A stretch of DNA of 64,000 bases from Actinacidiphila glaucinigra (lineage in GTDB: Bacteria; Actinomycetota; Actinomycetes; Streptomycetales; Streptomycetaceae): contig NZ_FZOF01000005.1 of the NCBI RefSeq assembly GCF_900188405.1, positions 434,001 through 498,000 on the forward strand, read 5' to 3'. A program made the translations under genes and the position numbers. How positions within the stretch are numbered: the first letter of the stretch is position 1; each line of letters opens with the position of its first letter. Under the pieces are notes generated by a model that did not search any database, was not told where the DNA came from, and saw only the letters and a program-made list of their open reading frames with translations. This document shows positions 15,022 through 24,166 of this stretch, piece after piece.

Positions 15022-17202
15022 TCAGTCGGCTTGGCGCAGCTCGATCAGCAGGGACTGTTCGGGGTTGAGCTGCGGCATCGGCAGGCCCGCGGCGGTGAGG
15101 AGCGTGCCGGGGAGGGTGAGGCGGTCGTCGATCGCCTCGGTGAGCCAGGCCGGGCCGCTCCTCTGGTGGAAGGAGGGCAGGCCGATGTCCGTGCGGACGC
15201 GTACGCGGTAGCGGAGGGCGGGGTCGAGGCCGGGCAGCGGTACCCGGCCCGGCTGGCCCTCGGGGGAGGTCGCCACGCGGGCCCAGCAGTACAGCGCGGC
15301 CGTGCCGTCGTGGGCGACGACGCCGTGCAGCAGCGTCGCGTCGTCCGGGAGGTCGGCGCGGACGGTGCGTCCGCCGTGCAGCAGCGGGCGCACCTCGCGG
15401 TACAGGGCGGTCCACGCGGTGAGCCGGGCCAGCTCCTCCGGCGTGCAGCGGGTGATGTCCTGCTCGATGCCGGGGTGGCCGAAGAGCGCGGTGGCAAGGC
15501 GGAAGGTGTCGGAGCTGACGCGGGCGGTGGTGTGGCTGGGGTGGGGACCCACGTGGGCGCCGACGAGCTCCGGGGGGAGCAGTTGGCCCGTCCACCGCTG
15601 GATGGACTGCCGTTCCACCGGGTCGTTGCAGTCGGAGGCCCACACCCGGTCGGTCCTGGCGAGGATGCCCAGGTCGACGCGGCCGCCGCCGCTGGCGCAG
15701 CTCTCGATCTCCAGGGCGGGGTGGCGCTCCCGGAGGGTGTCCAGCAGCCGGTAGAGCGCCTCGACCTGGGCGCGCGCCGCCGGGCGGTCGGCCGGTCCGT
15801 TCACGGCCTCGTGCACCTCGCGGTTGTGGTCCCACTTGAGGTAGGCGATGCCGTACTCCCCGATCAGGGCGTCCAGCGCCCCGAGCAGGTGGGCGACGAC
15901 GCCGGGGTGGGAGAGGTCGAGGACGTGCTGCTGCCGGGCCGCGGGGCCGACGCCGCTCACGGGGGCGAGGACCCAGTCCGGGTGCTCGCGGGCCAGGTCC
16001 GAGTCGAGGTTGACCATCTCGGGTTCGACCCACAGGCCGAACTCCATGCCCAGGGAGCGCACATGGCCGGCGAGCGGCGTCAGCCCGTCGGGCCACACCT
16101 CCCGGTCGACCGTCCAGTCGCCGAGCCCCGCGCGGTCGGAGCGGCGGCCGCGGAACCAGCCGTCGTCCAGGACGAAGCGCTCCACTCCGACCTCGGCCGC
16201 ACGGTCGGCGAGCCGCAGGAGGCGTTCCGGGTCGTGGTCGAAGTACACCGCCTCCCAGCTGTTGAGGATGACCGGTCGCGGGCGGCGCGGGTGGCCGGGG
16301 CGGTCGCGGAGCAGGGCGTGGAAGCGGTCGGCGAGGCCGTCCAGGCCGGCCCCGGACCAGGCGTAGTGGCAGACGGGCGTGCGGTGGGTGTCGCCGGGTG
16401 CGAGCCGGACCTCTCCGGCGCGCAGCAGTTCCCCGCCGCCGAGCACGGCGGCGTGGACGCCCGCGCCCTCGGGCAGTTGCTCGACGAGGTAGCGCTGGTC
16501 GCCGCTCCAGGCGACGTGCAGGCCCCAGACCTCGCCCTCGCGGAAGCCGAAGCCGGGTACGCCGACGGCGACGAGGTACGGCGAGTCCAGGCCGGGCTTG
16601 CCGCGCCGGACGTCGCGGGTGTGGGTGCCGTGCGCGAGGAGGCGGCGTTGCGGGGAGCGTTCGCGGCTCCACTTGCCGGTGAAGTCGAGGATCTCGCCGG
16701 CCCGGCGGGGCAGCGGGAGCAGCGCGGTGACCTGCGCGAGGTCGTACGGGGCCGGGTCCGCGTCCGGCTGACGGGTGATCTCGCTGCGGACGGCGAGCAC
16801 CCCGGAGGGCGCCAGCCGGTAGGTGATCGTGATATCGAGCCCCGCCGCGGCGTCGGTGAGGGAGACGGCGAGTTCGCCGCCCTCGGCGTCCTGCCGGACG
16901 GCGGTGCCGGTGGTGGTCAGCCGGGGGGCGGCGGCGCCGCCGTCGAGGTGCCCGTGGTGCGCGGGGGTGCCGGCCCAGCCGTCCGCCTCGGTGGGCCAGA
17001 CGGTGAATCGGCGGGGCGCGTCGAGGGAGTTGTTGAGGACGGCGGGCTCGGCGGTCAGGCTGAGGGCGGCCAGGTCGTCGGCGGACAGCGGACCGAGGTC
17101 GGCCCCCCAGTGGAGCACCCTGGGCACCGGCTCGGTGAGTTCGACGACGAACGCGGTGCCGGCCGCGCGCAGGGGGACGATCCGCGCGGTGGTGTCTGCC
17201 AT
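15022..17202 (-). CDS. Alpha-galactosidase, GH36
   Basis: The product has 726 residues, typical of GH36. The N-terminal beta-supersandwich is followed by a TIM barrel with the nucleophile Asp458 (YLKWDHNREV), the SCASGGGRVDLGI segment and the acid/base Asp524 (ASDCNDPVERQ). The WVEPEMVN substrate-pocket motif is present. No signal peptide is seen, so it should hydrolyse imported alpha-galactosides in the cytoplasm. It is the last gene of the minus-strand sugar cluster, 85 bp after the binding-protein gene. A paralogue at 41279-43417 has SDNTD where this one has SDCND, so substrate preference may differ. Confidence 0.95.
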   Translation of the reverse strand: MADTTARIVPLRAAGTAFVVELTEPVPRVLHWGADLGPLSADDLAALSLTAEPAVLNNSLDAPRRFTVWPTEADGWAGTPAHHGHLDGGAAAPRLTTTGTAVRQDAEGGELAVSLTDAAAGLDITITYRLAPSGVLAVRSEITRQPDADPAPYDLAQVTALLPLPRRAGEILDFTGKWSRERSPQRRLLAHGTHTRDVRRGKPGLDSPYLVAVGVPGFGFREGEVWGLHVAWSGDQRYLVEQLPEGAGVHAAVLGGGELLRAGEVRLAPGDTHRTPVCHYAWSGAGLDGLADRFHALLRDRPGHPRRPRPVILNSWEAVYFDHDPERLLRLADRAAEVGVERFVLDDGWFRGRRSDRAGLGDWTVDREVWPDGLTPLAGHVRSLGMEFGLWVEPEMVNLDSDLAREHPDWVLAPVSGVGPAARQQHVLDLSHPGVVAHLLGALDALIGEYGIAYLKWDHNREVHEAVNGPADRPAARAQVEALYRLLDTLRERHPALEIESCASGGGRVDLGILARTDRVWASDCNDPVERQSIQRWTGQLLPPELVGAHVGPHPSHTTARVSSDTFRLATALFGHPGIEQDITRCTPEELARLTAWTALYREVRPLLHGGRTVRADLPDDATLLHGVVAHDGTAALYCWARVATSPEGQPGRVPLPGLDPALRYRVRVRTDIGLPSFHQRSGPAWLTEAIDDRLTLPGTLLTAAGLPMPQLNPEQSLLIELRQAD

Positions 17203-17287
17203 GGGGGTCCTTTCGGTGTGCTCCGCCGCCGGACGGCCCGGGATGGGGGCGCGTCCGGCGGCGGGGGCTCGGTTCGCTTGCGGTGGC

Positions 17288-18637
17288 TCAGTTCTTCGCG
17301 AGGAGGGTCTTGCTCTGCTTCTCCATGTCCGCGAAGACGGAGTCGTCCTTCTGGCCGGCGAAGTAGCCTTCGAACAGCGGGTTCAGCGCGTCCTGCACCG
17401 CGGCGCCGTTGCCGTAGACCGGGGACGGGTACAGGACCTTGTCCTTCAGCATGCTGGTGAAGACCGACAGGTCGACCCCGTCGGCGGCCAGGGCCTTCGT
17501 CGCGGCGTCCATGGAGGCGGGGATGGACGGGAAGAACGTGCCGGTGCGGGAGGCCTTGGACTGGCAGGCCTCGGAGCCCATGTAGGACACCCACTTCCAG
17601 GTCAGTTCGGGGTGCTTGGTGCCCGCCCAGATGTTGTTGCCGTTGGAGTTGCTCATCACGGCGCGGGTCTTGCCGTCGGGGCCGTACGGCGGCGCCGCGA
17701 TGCCGGTCTTGACGCCGGGGATCTTGGCGAAGGTGGAGGCGGACCAGGAACCGCCGATCTCCATCGCCACCCGGTGGGAGGAGAGCAGGTCGACGTCGCT
17801 GACGCTGGAGGTGAACTCGCCGAGCTTGGGGGCGTATCCCTTCTCCGTCAGGGAGCGCGCCCACTTCAGCGTCTTCACCAGGCGGGGGTCGCCGTAGTTG
17901 AAGACCGTCGGCCAGCTCTCCTTGTCGCCGAGCCGCCACCCGGTGCTGGAGGCGAACGGGCTCCAGGAGGTCTGCCCGATGAAGTCCTTCGCGGCGATCT
18001 GGCCGAAGCCGAAGGTCTTGACGTGGCCCTTGTCGAAGCCGGGCTCGTCGCCGCGGCGCCCCTTCTCATCCACGGTGAGGTGGGCGATCATCTTGCCGAA
18101 CTCGCCGCCGTCGTCGGGGTTCCACGTCACGGACTCGACGTCGGCCTTGCTGTAGCCGGCCTTGGTCAGGGCGTCCTGGTCGTAGTAGAGACCGGCCGCG
18201 GCCCAGTCCAGCGGCAGCGCGTACTGCTTGCCGTCGGTGAACTTCCAGGCGTTCACGCCGACGGAGAACCGGGACAGGTCGAACTTGTCCTTGGCGATGA
18301 AGTCGTCCATCGGCAGCAGCTGGTTCTGGCCGGCGTACGCCTGGAAGAACTGCACGCTGTTCTGGAAGGCGTCGGGGGCGCTGCCCGCGACGAAGCCCGC
18401 GGTCAGCTTGGTGAAGTAGTCGTCGACGTTGTACTGCGAGATCTTGACGGTCGTGCCGGGGTTGGCCTTCTCGAAGTCCGCGGCGCAGGTCTTGTACGCG
18501 GCGGCCTGCTTGTCGTCCCAGGTCCACCAGTTGACGGTCTGCGAACCGCCCGCGGTGTCCGAGCCGGAGGAGCAGGCGGACAGCACCGCGGCGAGGGTGA
18601 GCGTGGCCCCGAGGGCGACGACTGCGCGCATTCTCAT
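17288..18637 (-). CDS. ABC transporter extracellular sugar-binding lipoprotein
   Basis: The product has 449 residues from ATG 18637 with a good GAAGGAATC ribosome site. A lipoprotein signal ends at the lipobox LSAC, followed by SSGSDTAGG. The mature part is a typical family-1 solute-binding protein (QTVNWWTWDDKQAAAYKTCAADFEKANPGT...). It should capture an oligosaccharide outside the membrane and deliver it to the two permeases encoded upstream. The start codon overlaps the esterase stop codon (ATGA), so translation is probably coupled. It is unusual that the binding-protein gene follows the enzyme genes instead of preceding the permeases. Confidence 0.94.
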   Translation of the reverse strand: MRMRAVVALGATLTLAAVLSACSSGSDTAGGSQTVNWWTWDDKQAAAYKTCAADFEKANPGTTVKISQYNVDDYFTKLTAGFVAGSAPDAFQNSVQFFQAYAGQNQLLPMDDFIAKDKFDLSRFSVGVNAWKFTDGKQYALPLDWAAAGLYYDQDALTKAGYSKADVESVTWNPDDGGEFGKMIAHLTVDEKGRRGDEPGFDKGHVKTFGFGQIAAKDFIGQTSWSPFASSTGWRLGDKESWPTVFNYGDPRLVKTLKWARSLTEKGYAPKLGEFTSSVSDVDLLSSHRVAMEIGGSWSASTFAKIPGVKTGIAAPPYGPDGKTRAVMSNSNGNNIWAGTKHPELTWKWVSYMGSEACQSKASRTGTFFPSIPASMDAATKALAADGVDLSVFTSMLKDKVLYPSPVYGNGAAVQDALNPLFEGYFAGQKDDSVFADMEKQSKTLLAKN

Positions 18638-19644
18638 GATTCCTTCTTTCGGGACTGCTGGTGAGGGTGATGGGACGACGTCTTGAGGAGCGCGCGGAAG
18701 GCGCTCAGGGCGATGACCAGGTCCTCGGGGCCGCCGGCGTCGTGGCCGTTGAACTCCCACAGCCGCATCTGCTTCGGCCCGCCGTAACGGTGGTACGCGG
18801 CGAGCGTGGTGGCCGGCGGGCAGACCTCGTCGCGCAGCCCGGCGGAGAACCAGGCGGGCGCGGTGGCGCGGCGGGCGAAGGCGAGCCCGTCGAAGTAGCC
18901 GAGGGTCCGGAAGGTCTGCTCGACCCGGTCCCGGCGGGCGCCGAGGTAGCCGATGAGCTCGGCGTACGGCTGCTCGCCGGTGAGCCGGGCGGCCTGCCGG
19001 ATGTCGCACAGGAACGGCGCCTGGAAGTGCGCGGCGCGCAGTCCGGGGACGAGACCGGCGACCGCCAGGGCGATGCCGCCGCCCTGGCTGGGGCCGGTCA
19101 CCGCGACCCGGTCGGGGTCGGCGTGCGGCGAGGTCCGCAGGGCTTCGACGGCGCGTACGGCGTCGGTGAAGACACGGCGGTAGACGTATGTGTCCCTGTC
19201 CTCGATGCCGCGGGTGAGGAACCCGGGGTGGGAGGGGCCGCTGCCGACCGGGTCCGCGGTGGCGCCGCCGCCCGCCCAGGCGCCGCCCTGGCCGCGGGTG
19301 TCCACCAGCAGGTGGGCGTAGCCGGCGGAGGCCCACAGCAGGTCCTCGACGGGGGCGCCGCGTCCGCTGCCGTAGCCGTGGAACTGCACGACCGCGGGCA
19401 GCGGGCCGCTACGGTGGCGCGGCAGCCGCAGCCAGCCGTGGACAGGGTGGCCGCCGAATCCGGGGAAGACCGCGTCGTAGACGTCCACGGTCTCCAGGTC
19501 GGTGTCGACCGGGGTGAGTTCGAGCCGAGGTTCGTGGTCGCGGGCGGCCTCCAGGGTGTCCTTCCAGAAGGCGTCGAAGTCGGCGGGCTCGCGGTATGCG
19601 CTGCGGTAGGCCCACAGTTCGGGGACGTCGTCCTCGGTCAGCAC
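18634..19644 (-). CDS. Acetyl xylan esterase-like carbohydrate esterase, CE7
   Basis: GTG at 19644 overlaps the end of the GH95 gene (GTGCTGA), giving 336 residues. CE7 signatures are present: DTRGQGG, the nucleophile motif GPSQGGG and a late catalytic His in NGHDAGG (the usual HE pair reads HD here). These enzymes remove O-acetyl groups from short xylo- or other oligosaccharides and from cephalosporin C, usually inside the cell; no signal peptide is seen. Position between GH95 and the binding protein suggests deacetylation of imported oligosaccharides. The stop overlaps the next start, so the three genes form a coupled chain. Confidence 0.92.
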   Translation of the reverse strand: MLTEDDVPELWAYRSAYREPADFDAFWKDTLEAARDHEPRLELTPVDTDLETVDVYDAVFPGFGGHPVHGWLRLPRHRSGPLPAVVQFHGYGSGRGAPVEDLLWASAGYAHLLVDTRGQGGAWAGGGATADPVGSGPSHPGFLTRGIEDRDTYVYRRVFTDAVRAVEALRTSPHADPDRVAVTGPSQGGGIALAVAGLVPGLRAAHFQAPFLCDIRQAARLTGEQPYAELIGYLGARRDRVEQTFRTLGYFDGLAFARRATAPAWFSAGLRDEVCPPATTLAAYHRYGGPKQMRLWEFNGHDAGGPEDLVIALSAFRALLKTSSHHPHQQSRKKES

Positions 19645-22061
19645 GGCCGGGCCTCCTCGCGCGGGGTGAGGTCGGCGCCGAGGGTGACGGCGGCTCCGGT
19701 GGCGACGCGTACCCGGGTGGTGCGGTCGCGGTGGCGGACGGTCACCGGCGCGGTGTCGTCCCCGGCGAGCCGGCGCACCGTCACGGAGGTGACGGCGCCG
19801 TCGTGCCAGGCGAAGTCGGCCGACAGGCCGCCGCGGCAGCGCAGGCCGACGGCCTCGCCCTCGCGCCACTGTGCGGGGAGGGCGGGCAGCAGGTGGACGG
19901 TGCCGTCGTGGCTCTGCAGCACCATCTCGGTGAGCGCCGCCATGAGGCCGTAGTTGCCGTCGATCTGGAACGGCGGGTGGGTGGAGAACAGGTTGGGGAG
20001 CAGGCCGCCCCACTCCGAGCCGTCGACGGGCGCGTCGGTGTCCGGGTCGCCCTCGAACGGGCGGGTCGCCTCGAGGAGGAGCGAGCGGGCCGTCGCGGCG
20101 TCGCGCAACCGGGCGCGCAGGGCGATCTTCCAGGCCCATGACCACCCCATCGCGCCGGGACCGCGTCTGTCGAGCAGGGCCGCGGCGGCGGCCGCGAGTT
20201 CCGGGGTGCCGTCCGGGTCGATCAGGCCGAGCGGGTGGACGGTGACCAGCTGGGAGAGGTGACGGTGGTGGGGGTCCTCCTCGGGGAGGTCGTCGGCCCA
20301 TTCCTGGAGCCAGCCGCCCGCGGCGATCCGGGGCGGGTGCAGGCGCGGCAGGGTTGCGGAGATGCGGCCGCTCAGCGGGGTGTCGATGCCGAGGAGCGCG
20401 GCGGCGCGCCGGGTGCGTTCGAGGACGGCCCGGGTGAGTGCGGTGTCCATGGTGGAGGAGCGGGTGAGCGAGGCCATGGAGCCGTCGGCGGTGAGGTAGT
20501 GGTTCTCCGGCGAGGTGGAGGGGAGGGTGCCCAGCCGCCCCGTGCCGTCGTCCACCAGCCAGTCGAGCAGGAACTCGGCGCAGCCGCTGAGCAGCGGCCA
20601 GGCGCGTTCGCGCAGGAAGGCGGTGTCCTGGGTGAACTCCCAGTGATCCCACAGGTGCTGGACGAGCCAGGCGCCGCCCATCTGCCAGATCGCCCAGGAC
20701 GCGGCGCCGCGGCCCATGCCGACGGGCAGCGCCCAGCCCCACATGTCGGTGTTGTGGTGGGCGACCCAGCCGCGGGCGCCGTACAGCTGCCGGGCGACGT
20801 CCCGGCCGTGCGCGGCAACGCGGTCGAGGAGGTCGAACAGCGGCTCGTGGCAGGGGCCGAGGCCGGCGGCCTCCGCGCCCCAGTAGTTCATCTGTGTGTT
20901 GATGTTGATCGTGTAGTTGGACGACCAGGCGGGGCGCAGGTCGGCGTTCCAGATGCCCTGGAGGTTGGCGGGCGGTCCGGCGTGGGGGCGGGAGGCGGCG
21001 GCCAGGAGGTAGCGGCCGAGCTGGAACAGCACGGTGGCGGTGAGGAGTTCGTCGTCGCCGGAGAGGATGTCGCGGGCGACGTCGTGGGTGCCCGGGCGGC
21101 GCGGTCCGATGCGCAGCGAGGTGCCGCCGAGGAGGGCGCGCTGGTCGGTCTCGTGTGCCTTGAGCAGCTCGCCCGTGCCGTGTTCCGCGGCCCGGGCGGC
21201 GCTGTCGGCGGCGGCTTCGAGATGCGCGGCGCGGCCGGCCGGGGCGTCGAGTCCCCGCCAGTGGCGCAGCGCCTCGGTGGAGCTCGCCACGACGGCGAGG
21301 AGCCGGGTGGCGCCGGTGACGCGAAGGGCTCCCCCGTCGGCGGTGACCTCTCCGTCGGTGGTCACGCGCAGGGCGAGCGCCCCGAAGGGGTCGTAGCCGT
21401 TGACGGGGCCGTCCGCGTACCGCAGTGGTTCCGGGACGTCCGGTTCGTGGGCGGGTGCCCCGTCGACGGGGATCTCGACGCCGATGACGACCCCTTCGGG
21501 GCCGGCGCAGCGGTGCACCTCCCGGAGGGGGGTGGTGACCTCCAGCCGCACGTCGACGGTGCCGCCTCGCGCGGCGAGGTCGGTGCACAGCGTCCCGGTG
21601 GCGGCGTCGGCCCAGGTCCGGCGGGTGACCGAGGCGCCCGACGGCAGGTCGAAGGCGTCCTCGGCGATCCCGCTGTCGAGGTTGAGGGTGCGGCCCCGGT
21701 ACGTGGCATCCTGCGCGCCGGGCACGGTCAGCCACAGGTCGGCGTAGGGCAGGTACTCCTGGCTGTACGGGCCCTCGAAGGCCATCAGGAGTCCCTCGGC
21801 CCGGTGCGGTTCGCCGGCCCGGAGCGCGTCGCGGACCTCCTCGAGCCGCCGCGGGCCGGCGCCGGCGGCGACGACGTCGGCGAGCGCCTTCGCGGGCCCG
21901 CCGGGGGTGCCGGACCACACGGTGGAGTCGTTGATCTGGATCCGGGCGCGGTGGGTGCCGCCGAAGACCATGGCGCCGAGCCGGCCGTTGCCGACCGGTG
22001 CCGCCTCGTTCCAGTCGGCCGCGGGCGCGGGCCAGCGGAGCAGCAGGTCGGTGGGGTTCAT
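19638..22061 (-). CDS. GH95 glycoside hydrolase (alpha-L-fucosidase / alpha-L-galactosidase)
   Basis: The product has 807 residues. It starts with the GH95 hallmark WNEAAPVGNGRLGAMVFGG and includes the active-site region NYTININTQMNYWGAE with the paired Asn residues known from GH95, and LPSTSPENHY, near the usual acid Glu. GH95 enzymes invert terminal alpha-1,2-L-fucose or alpha-L-galactose, for example on xyloglucan side chains. No signal peptide is seen, so action on imported oligosaccharides is likely. It lies 28 bp after the second permease and overlaps the CE7 esterase. Fucose and L-galactose specificity cannot be separated from the sequence alone. Confidence 0.93.
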   Translation of the reverse strand: MNPTDLLLRWPAPAADWNEAAPVGNGRLGAMVFGGTHRARIQINDSTVWSGTPGGPAKALADVVAAGAGPRRLEEVRDALRAGEPHRAEGLLMAFEGPYSQEYLPYADLWLTVPGAQDATYRGRTLNLDSGIAEDAFDLPSGASVTRRTWADAATGTLCTDLAARGGTVDVRLEVTTPLREVHRCAGPEGVVIGVEIPVDGAPAHEPDVPEPLRYADGPVNGYDPFGALALRVTTDGEVTADGGALRVTGATRLLAVVASSTEALRHWRGLDAPAGRAAHLEAAADSAARAAEHGTGELLKAHETDQRALLGGTSLRIGPRRPGTHDVARDILSGDDELLTATVLFQLGRYLLAAASRPHAGPPANLQGIWNADLRPAWSSNYTININTQMNYWGAEAAGLGPCHEPLFDLLDRVAAHGRDVARQLYGARGWVAHHNTDMWGWALPVGMGRGAASWAIWQMGGAWLVQHLWDHWEFTQDTAFLRERAWPLLSGCAEFLLDWLVDDGTGRLGTLPSTSPENHYLTADGSMASLTRSSTMDTALTRAVLERTRRAAALLGIDTPLSGRISATLPRLHPPRIAAGGWLQEWADDLPEEDPHHRHLSQLVTVHPLGLIDPDGTPELAAAAAALLDRRGPGAMGWSWAWKIALRARLRDAATARSLLLEATRPFEGDPDTDAPVDGSEWGGLLPNLFSTHPPFQIDGNYGLMAALTEMVLQSHDGTVHLLPALPAQWREGEAVGLRCRGGLSADFAWHDGAVTSVTVRRLAGDDTAPVTVRHRDRTTRVRVATGAAVTLGADLTPREEARPC

Positions 22062-22089
22062 GGGGTGCCGTCCTGGGGCGCGTGCGCGG

Positions 22090-23016
22090 TCACTTGAGCC
22101 CGGAGAAGCCGATGGAGTTGACGATCCGCCTGCCGAAGGCGAGGAAGAGCAGCAGCATCGGCAGCGCCGCGATGAGGGCGGCGGCCATCAGCCCCGCCCA
22201 GTCGGGGGCGGCCTGCGGCGAGGACTGCTTGAACACGCCGAGCGCGAGCGTCAGCGGCTGCACCCCGGCGTCGTTGGTGACCAGCAGCGGCCACATGTAG
22301 TCGTTCCAGGCGTTGACGAACATCAGGAGCGACACGGTCGCGATCGGCGCCGCCGACATCGGCAGGATGATGCGGTAGAGGATCCGCAGCGGTCCCGCGC
22401 CGTCGATGATCGCGGCCTCCTCGATCTCGCTGCTCAGGCCGAGCATGAACTGGCGCAGGAAGAACACCGTGAACGCCTGGAAGAGCCCGCCGGGCAGGAT
22501 GAGTCCGGCGAAGGTGTTGGTGAGGCCGAGGTCCTTGATGAGGACGAAGTTCGGCAGCAGCGTGAAGACGCTCGGCACCATCAGCGCGCTGATGAGGATG
22601 CCGAACACCAGGTTGCGGCCGCGCCAGTGCAGTCGTGAGAAGGCGTAGGCCGCGCAGGCGGAGAAAAGCACGATGAGCACGGTCTGCACGGATGCGTAGA
22701 TCACCGAGTTGCGCAGGTAGAGCGCGATGTCGAGGGACGCGCCCGAGCCGCCCTGGGCCAGGGCCTCGGCGGTGGAGGCCAGGCCCAGCGCCCGTTTGAA
22801 GGCGCCGAAGGTGAACCCGACGGGCAGCGGCGAGGAGGGGTCGGTGGCGAGCCGGTAGTTGTTGGACAGCGCGGTGCGCACGATCCAGTAGAAGGGGAAG
22901 AGCGTGATCAGCGAGACGAGGCCGAGGTAGGCCCAGGCCACGATCCGGCCGGGGGTCGCCTTGCGGGTGCGGGTGCGCCGCACGCTCGTCGTACGGGGTG
23001 CGAGGGGGAGCGTCAT
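22090..23016 (-). CDS. Carbohydrate ABC transporter permease (MalG type)
   Basis: The product has 308 residues with about six membrane helices. The EAA loop that contacts the ATPase is EEAAIIDGAGPLRILYRIILPM. It pairs with the permease encoded 12 bp upstream and with the lipoprotein at 17288-18637. No ATP-binding subunit is encoded nearby, so an ATPase shared among sugar importers (MsiK in Streptomyces) is inferred. Confidence 0.95.
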   Translation of the reverse strand: MTLPLAPRTTSVRRTRTRKATPGRIVAWAYLGLVSLITLFPFYWIVRTALSNNYRLATDPSSPLPVGFTFGAFKRALGLASTAEALAQGGSGASLDIALYLRNSVIYASVQTVLIVLFSACAAYAFSRLHWRGRNLVFGILISALMVPSVFTLLPNFVLIKDLGLTNTFAGLILPGGLFQAFTVFFLRQFMLGLSSEIEEAAIIDGAGPLRILYRIILPMSAAPIATVSLLMFVNAWNDYMWPLLVTNDAGVQPLTLALGVFKQSSPQAAPDWAGLMAAALIAALPMLLLFLAFGRRIVNSIGFSGLK

Positions 23017-23028
23017 CGGGGGCCTCCT

Positions 23029-24081
23029 TCAGTTCAGGTCGGATTCGTCGGCCCGAGCGAGCCGGAGCTGGGTGAAGGTGACCGTGATGAGCAGGGCGAA
23101 CAGGGCCAGCGACATCGTCGCCGCGTAGCCGAAGTCGAACTGGCGGAAAGCCTTGTCGTAGATGTACATCTGCAGCACGTTCGAGGCGTTGGCGGGGCCG
23201 CCCCTGGTGGTGACGGCGACGATGTCGAAGACCTGGAAGGCGTTGATCACCGTCAGGACGACCACCATCACGAGGATCGGCCGCAGCAGCGGCACGGTGA
23301 GCCGGCGGAACATCTGGAACTCGCTGGCGCCGTCCACCCGCCCGGCCTCGTAGATCGTGGACGGGATGGTCTGCAGCCCGGCGAAGATCAGCAGGGAGTA
23401 GTAGCCCATCCACTTCCAGACGCTGATCGCGGCGAGCGAGGGGATCGCCCAGGGGCCGCTGCCGAGGAAGAGCACCGGATGGCCGATCAGGTGGTCGAGC
23501 ACGATGTTGACGACCCCGAGATGCGGGTCGAGCATCCACTGCCACACCAGCGCGGCGATCACGTTGGAGATCAGGAACGGCAACAGCATCACGCCGCGCA
23601 GCAGCGAGGAGTCGGTGACGCGGTGCAGCACCACCGCGGTCACCAGGGAGATCAGGGTGCCGAAGACGACGGAGAGGGCCACGAACCAGAGGGTGACGAG
23701 GAGGGAGTGCCAGAAGACCCCGTCACCGGCCATCTCGCGGAAGTTGGCCAGTCCCACCCAGCGCGGCGGGGTGAGGACGTGGAACTCGGTGAAGCCCAGG
23801 TAGATGCCGCGCAGGGTCGGGTAGGCGTAGAAGATCGCGAACCCGACCACGGCGGGCAGGATCAGCAGCAGCGCGACCGGCAGGTCCCGCCGCCGGGCCG
23901 CCGCGGACCGGGTCGCGGTCACGCGCCCGGGCCGGCGGCCGCCGGTGTTCTTGCGGACCTTCAGGGGTCCGCGGGTCTCGCGGGTCTTCGGGCTGGAAGA
24001 GGCCGTGGTGGCCCCCGTACCGGCTGCGCCGGACGGCGGTGCCACCGGCGTCGTGTGGCTGCCCTGCGATGTGACCACCAC
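23029..24081 (-). CDS. Carbohydrate ABC transporter permease (MalF/UgpA type)
   Basis: The product has 350 residues from GTG preceded by AAGGAGAG. A long charged N-terminal tail (residues 1-70, rich in Thr, Pro and Arg) precedes six hydrophobic helices. The EAA loop reads YEAGRVDGASEFQMFRRLTVPLL. It is the first permease of the locus, 85 bp after the GH27 gene on the same strand. No separate promoter is obvious in that gap, so co-transcription with GH27 is plausible. Confidence 0.95.
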   Translation of the reverse strand: MVVTSQGSHTTPVAPPSGAAGTGATTASSSPKTRETRGPLKVRKNTGGRRPGRVTATRSAAARRRDLPVALLLILPAVVGFAIFYAYPTLRGIYLGFTEFHVLTPPRWVGLANFREMAGDGVFWHSLLVTLWFVALSVVFGTLISLVTAVVLHRVTDSSLLRGVMLLPFLISNVIAALVWQWMLDPHLGVVNIVLDHLIGHPVLFLGSGPWAIPSLAAISVWKWMGYYSLLIFAGLQTIPSTIYEAGRVDGASEFQMFRRLTVPLLRPILVMVVVLTVINAFQVFDIVAVTTRGGPANASNVLQMYIYDKAFRQFDFGYAATMSLALFALLITVTFTQLRLARADESDLN

Positions 24082-24166
24082 GGCACTCTCCTTCTCGTGC
24101 GTCGGGCCTTCTCGTGCGTCGGGCCGAACGGGTGGGACGGCGGCCCGCTGCCGGGCCGGCCGTCGG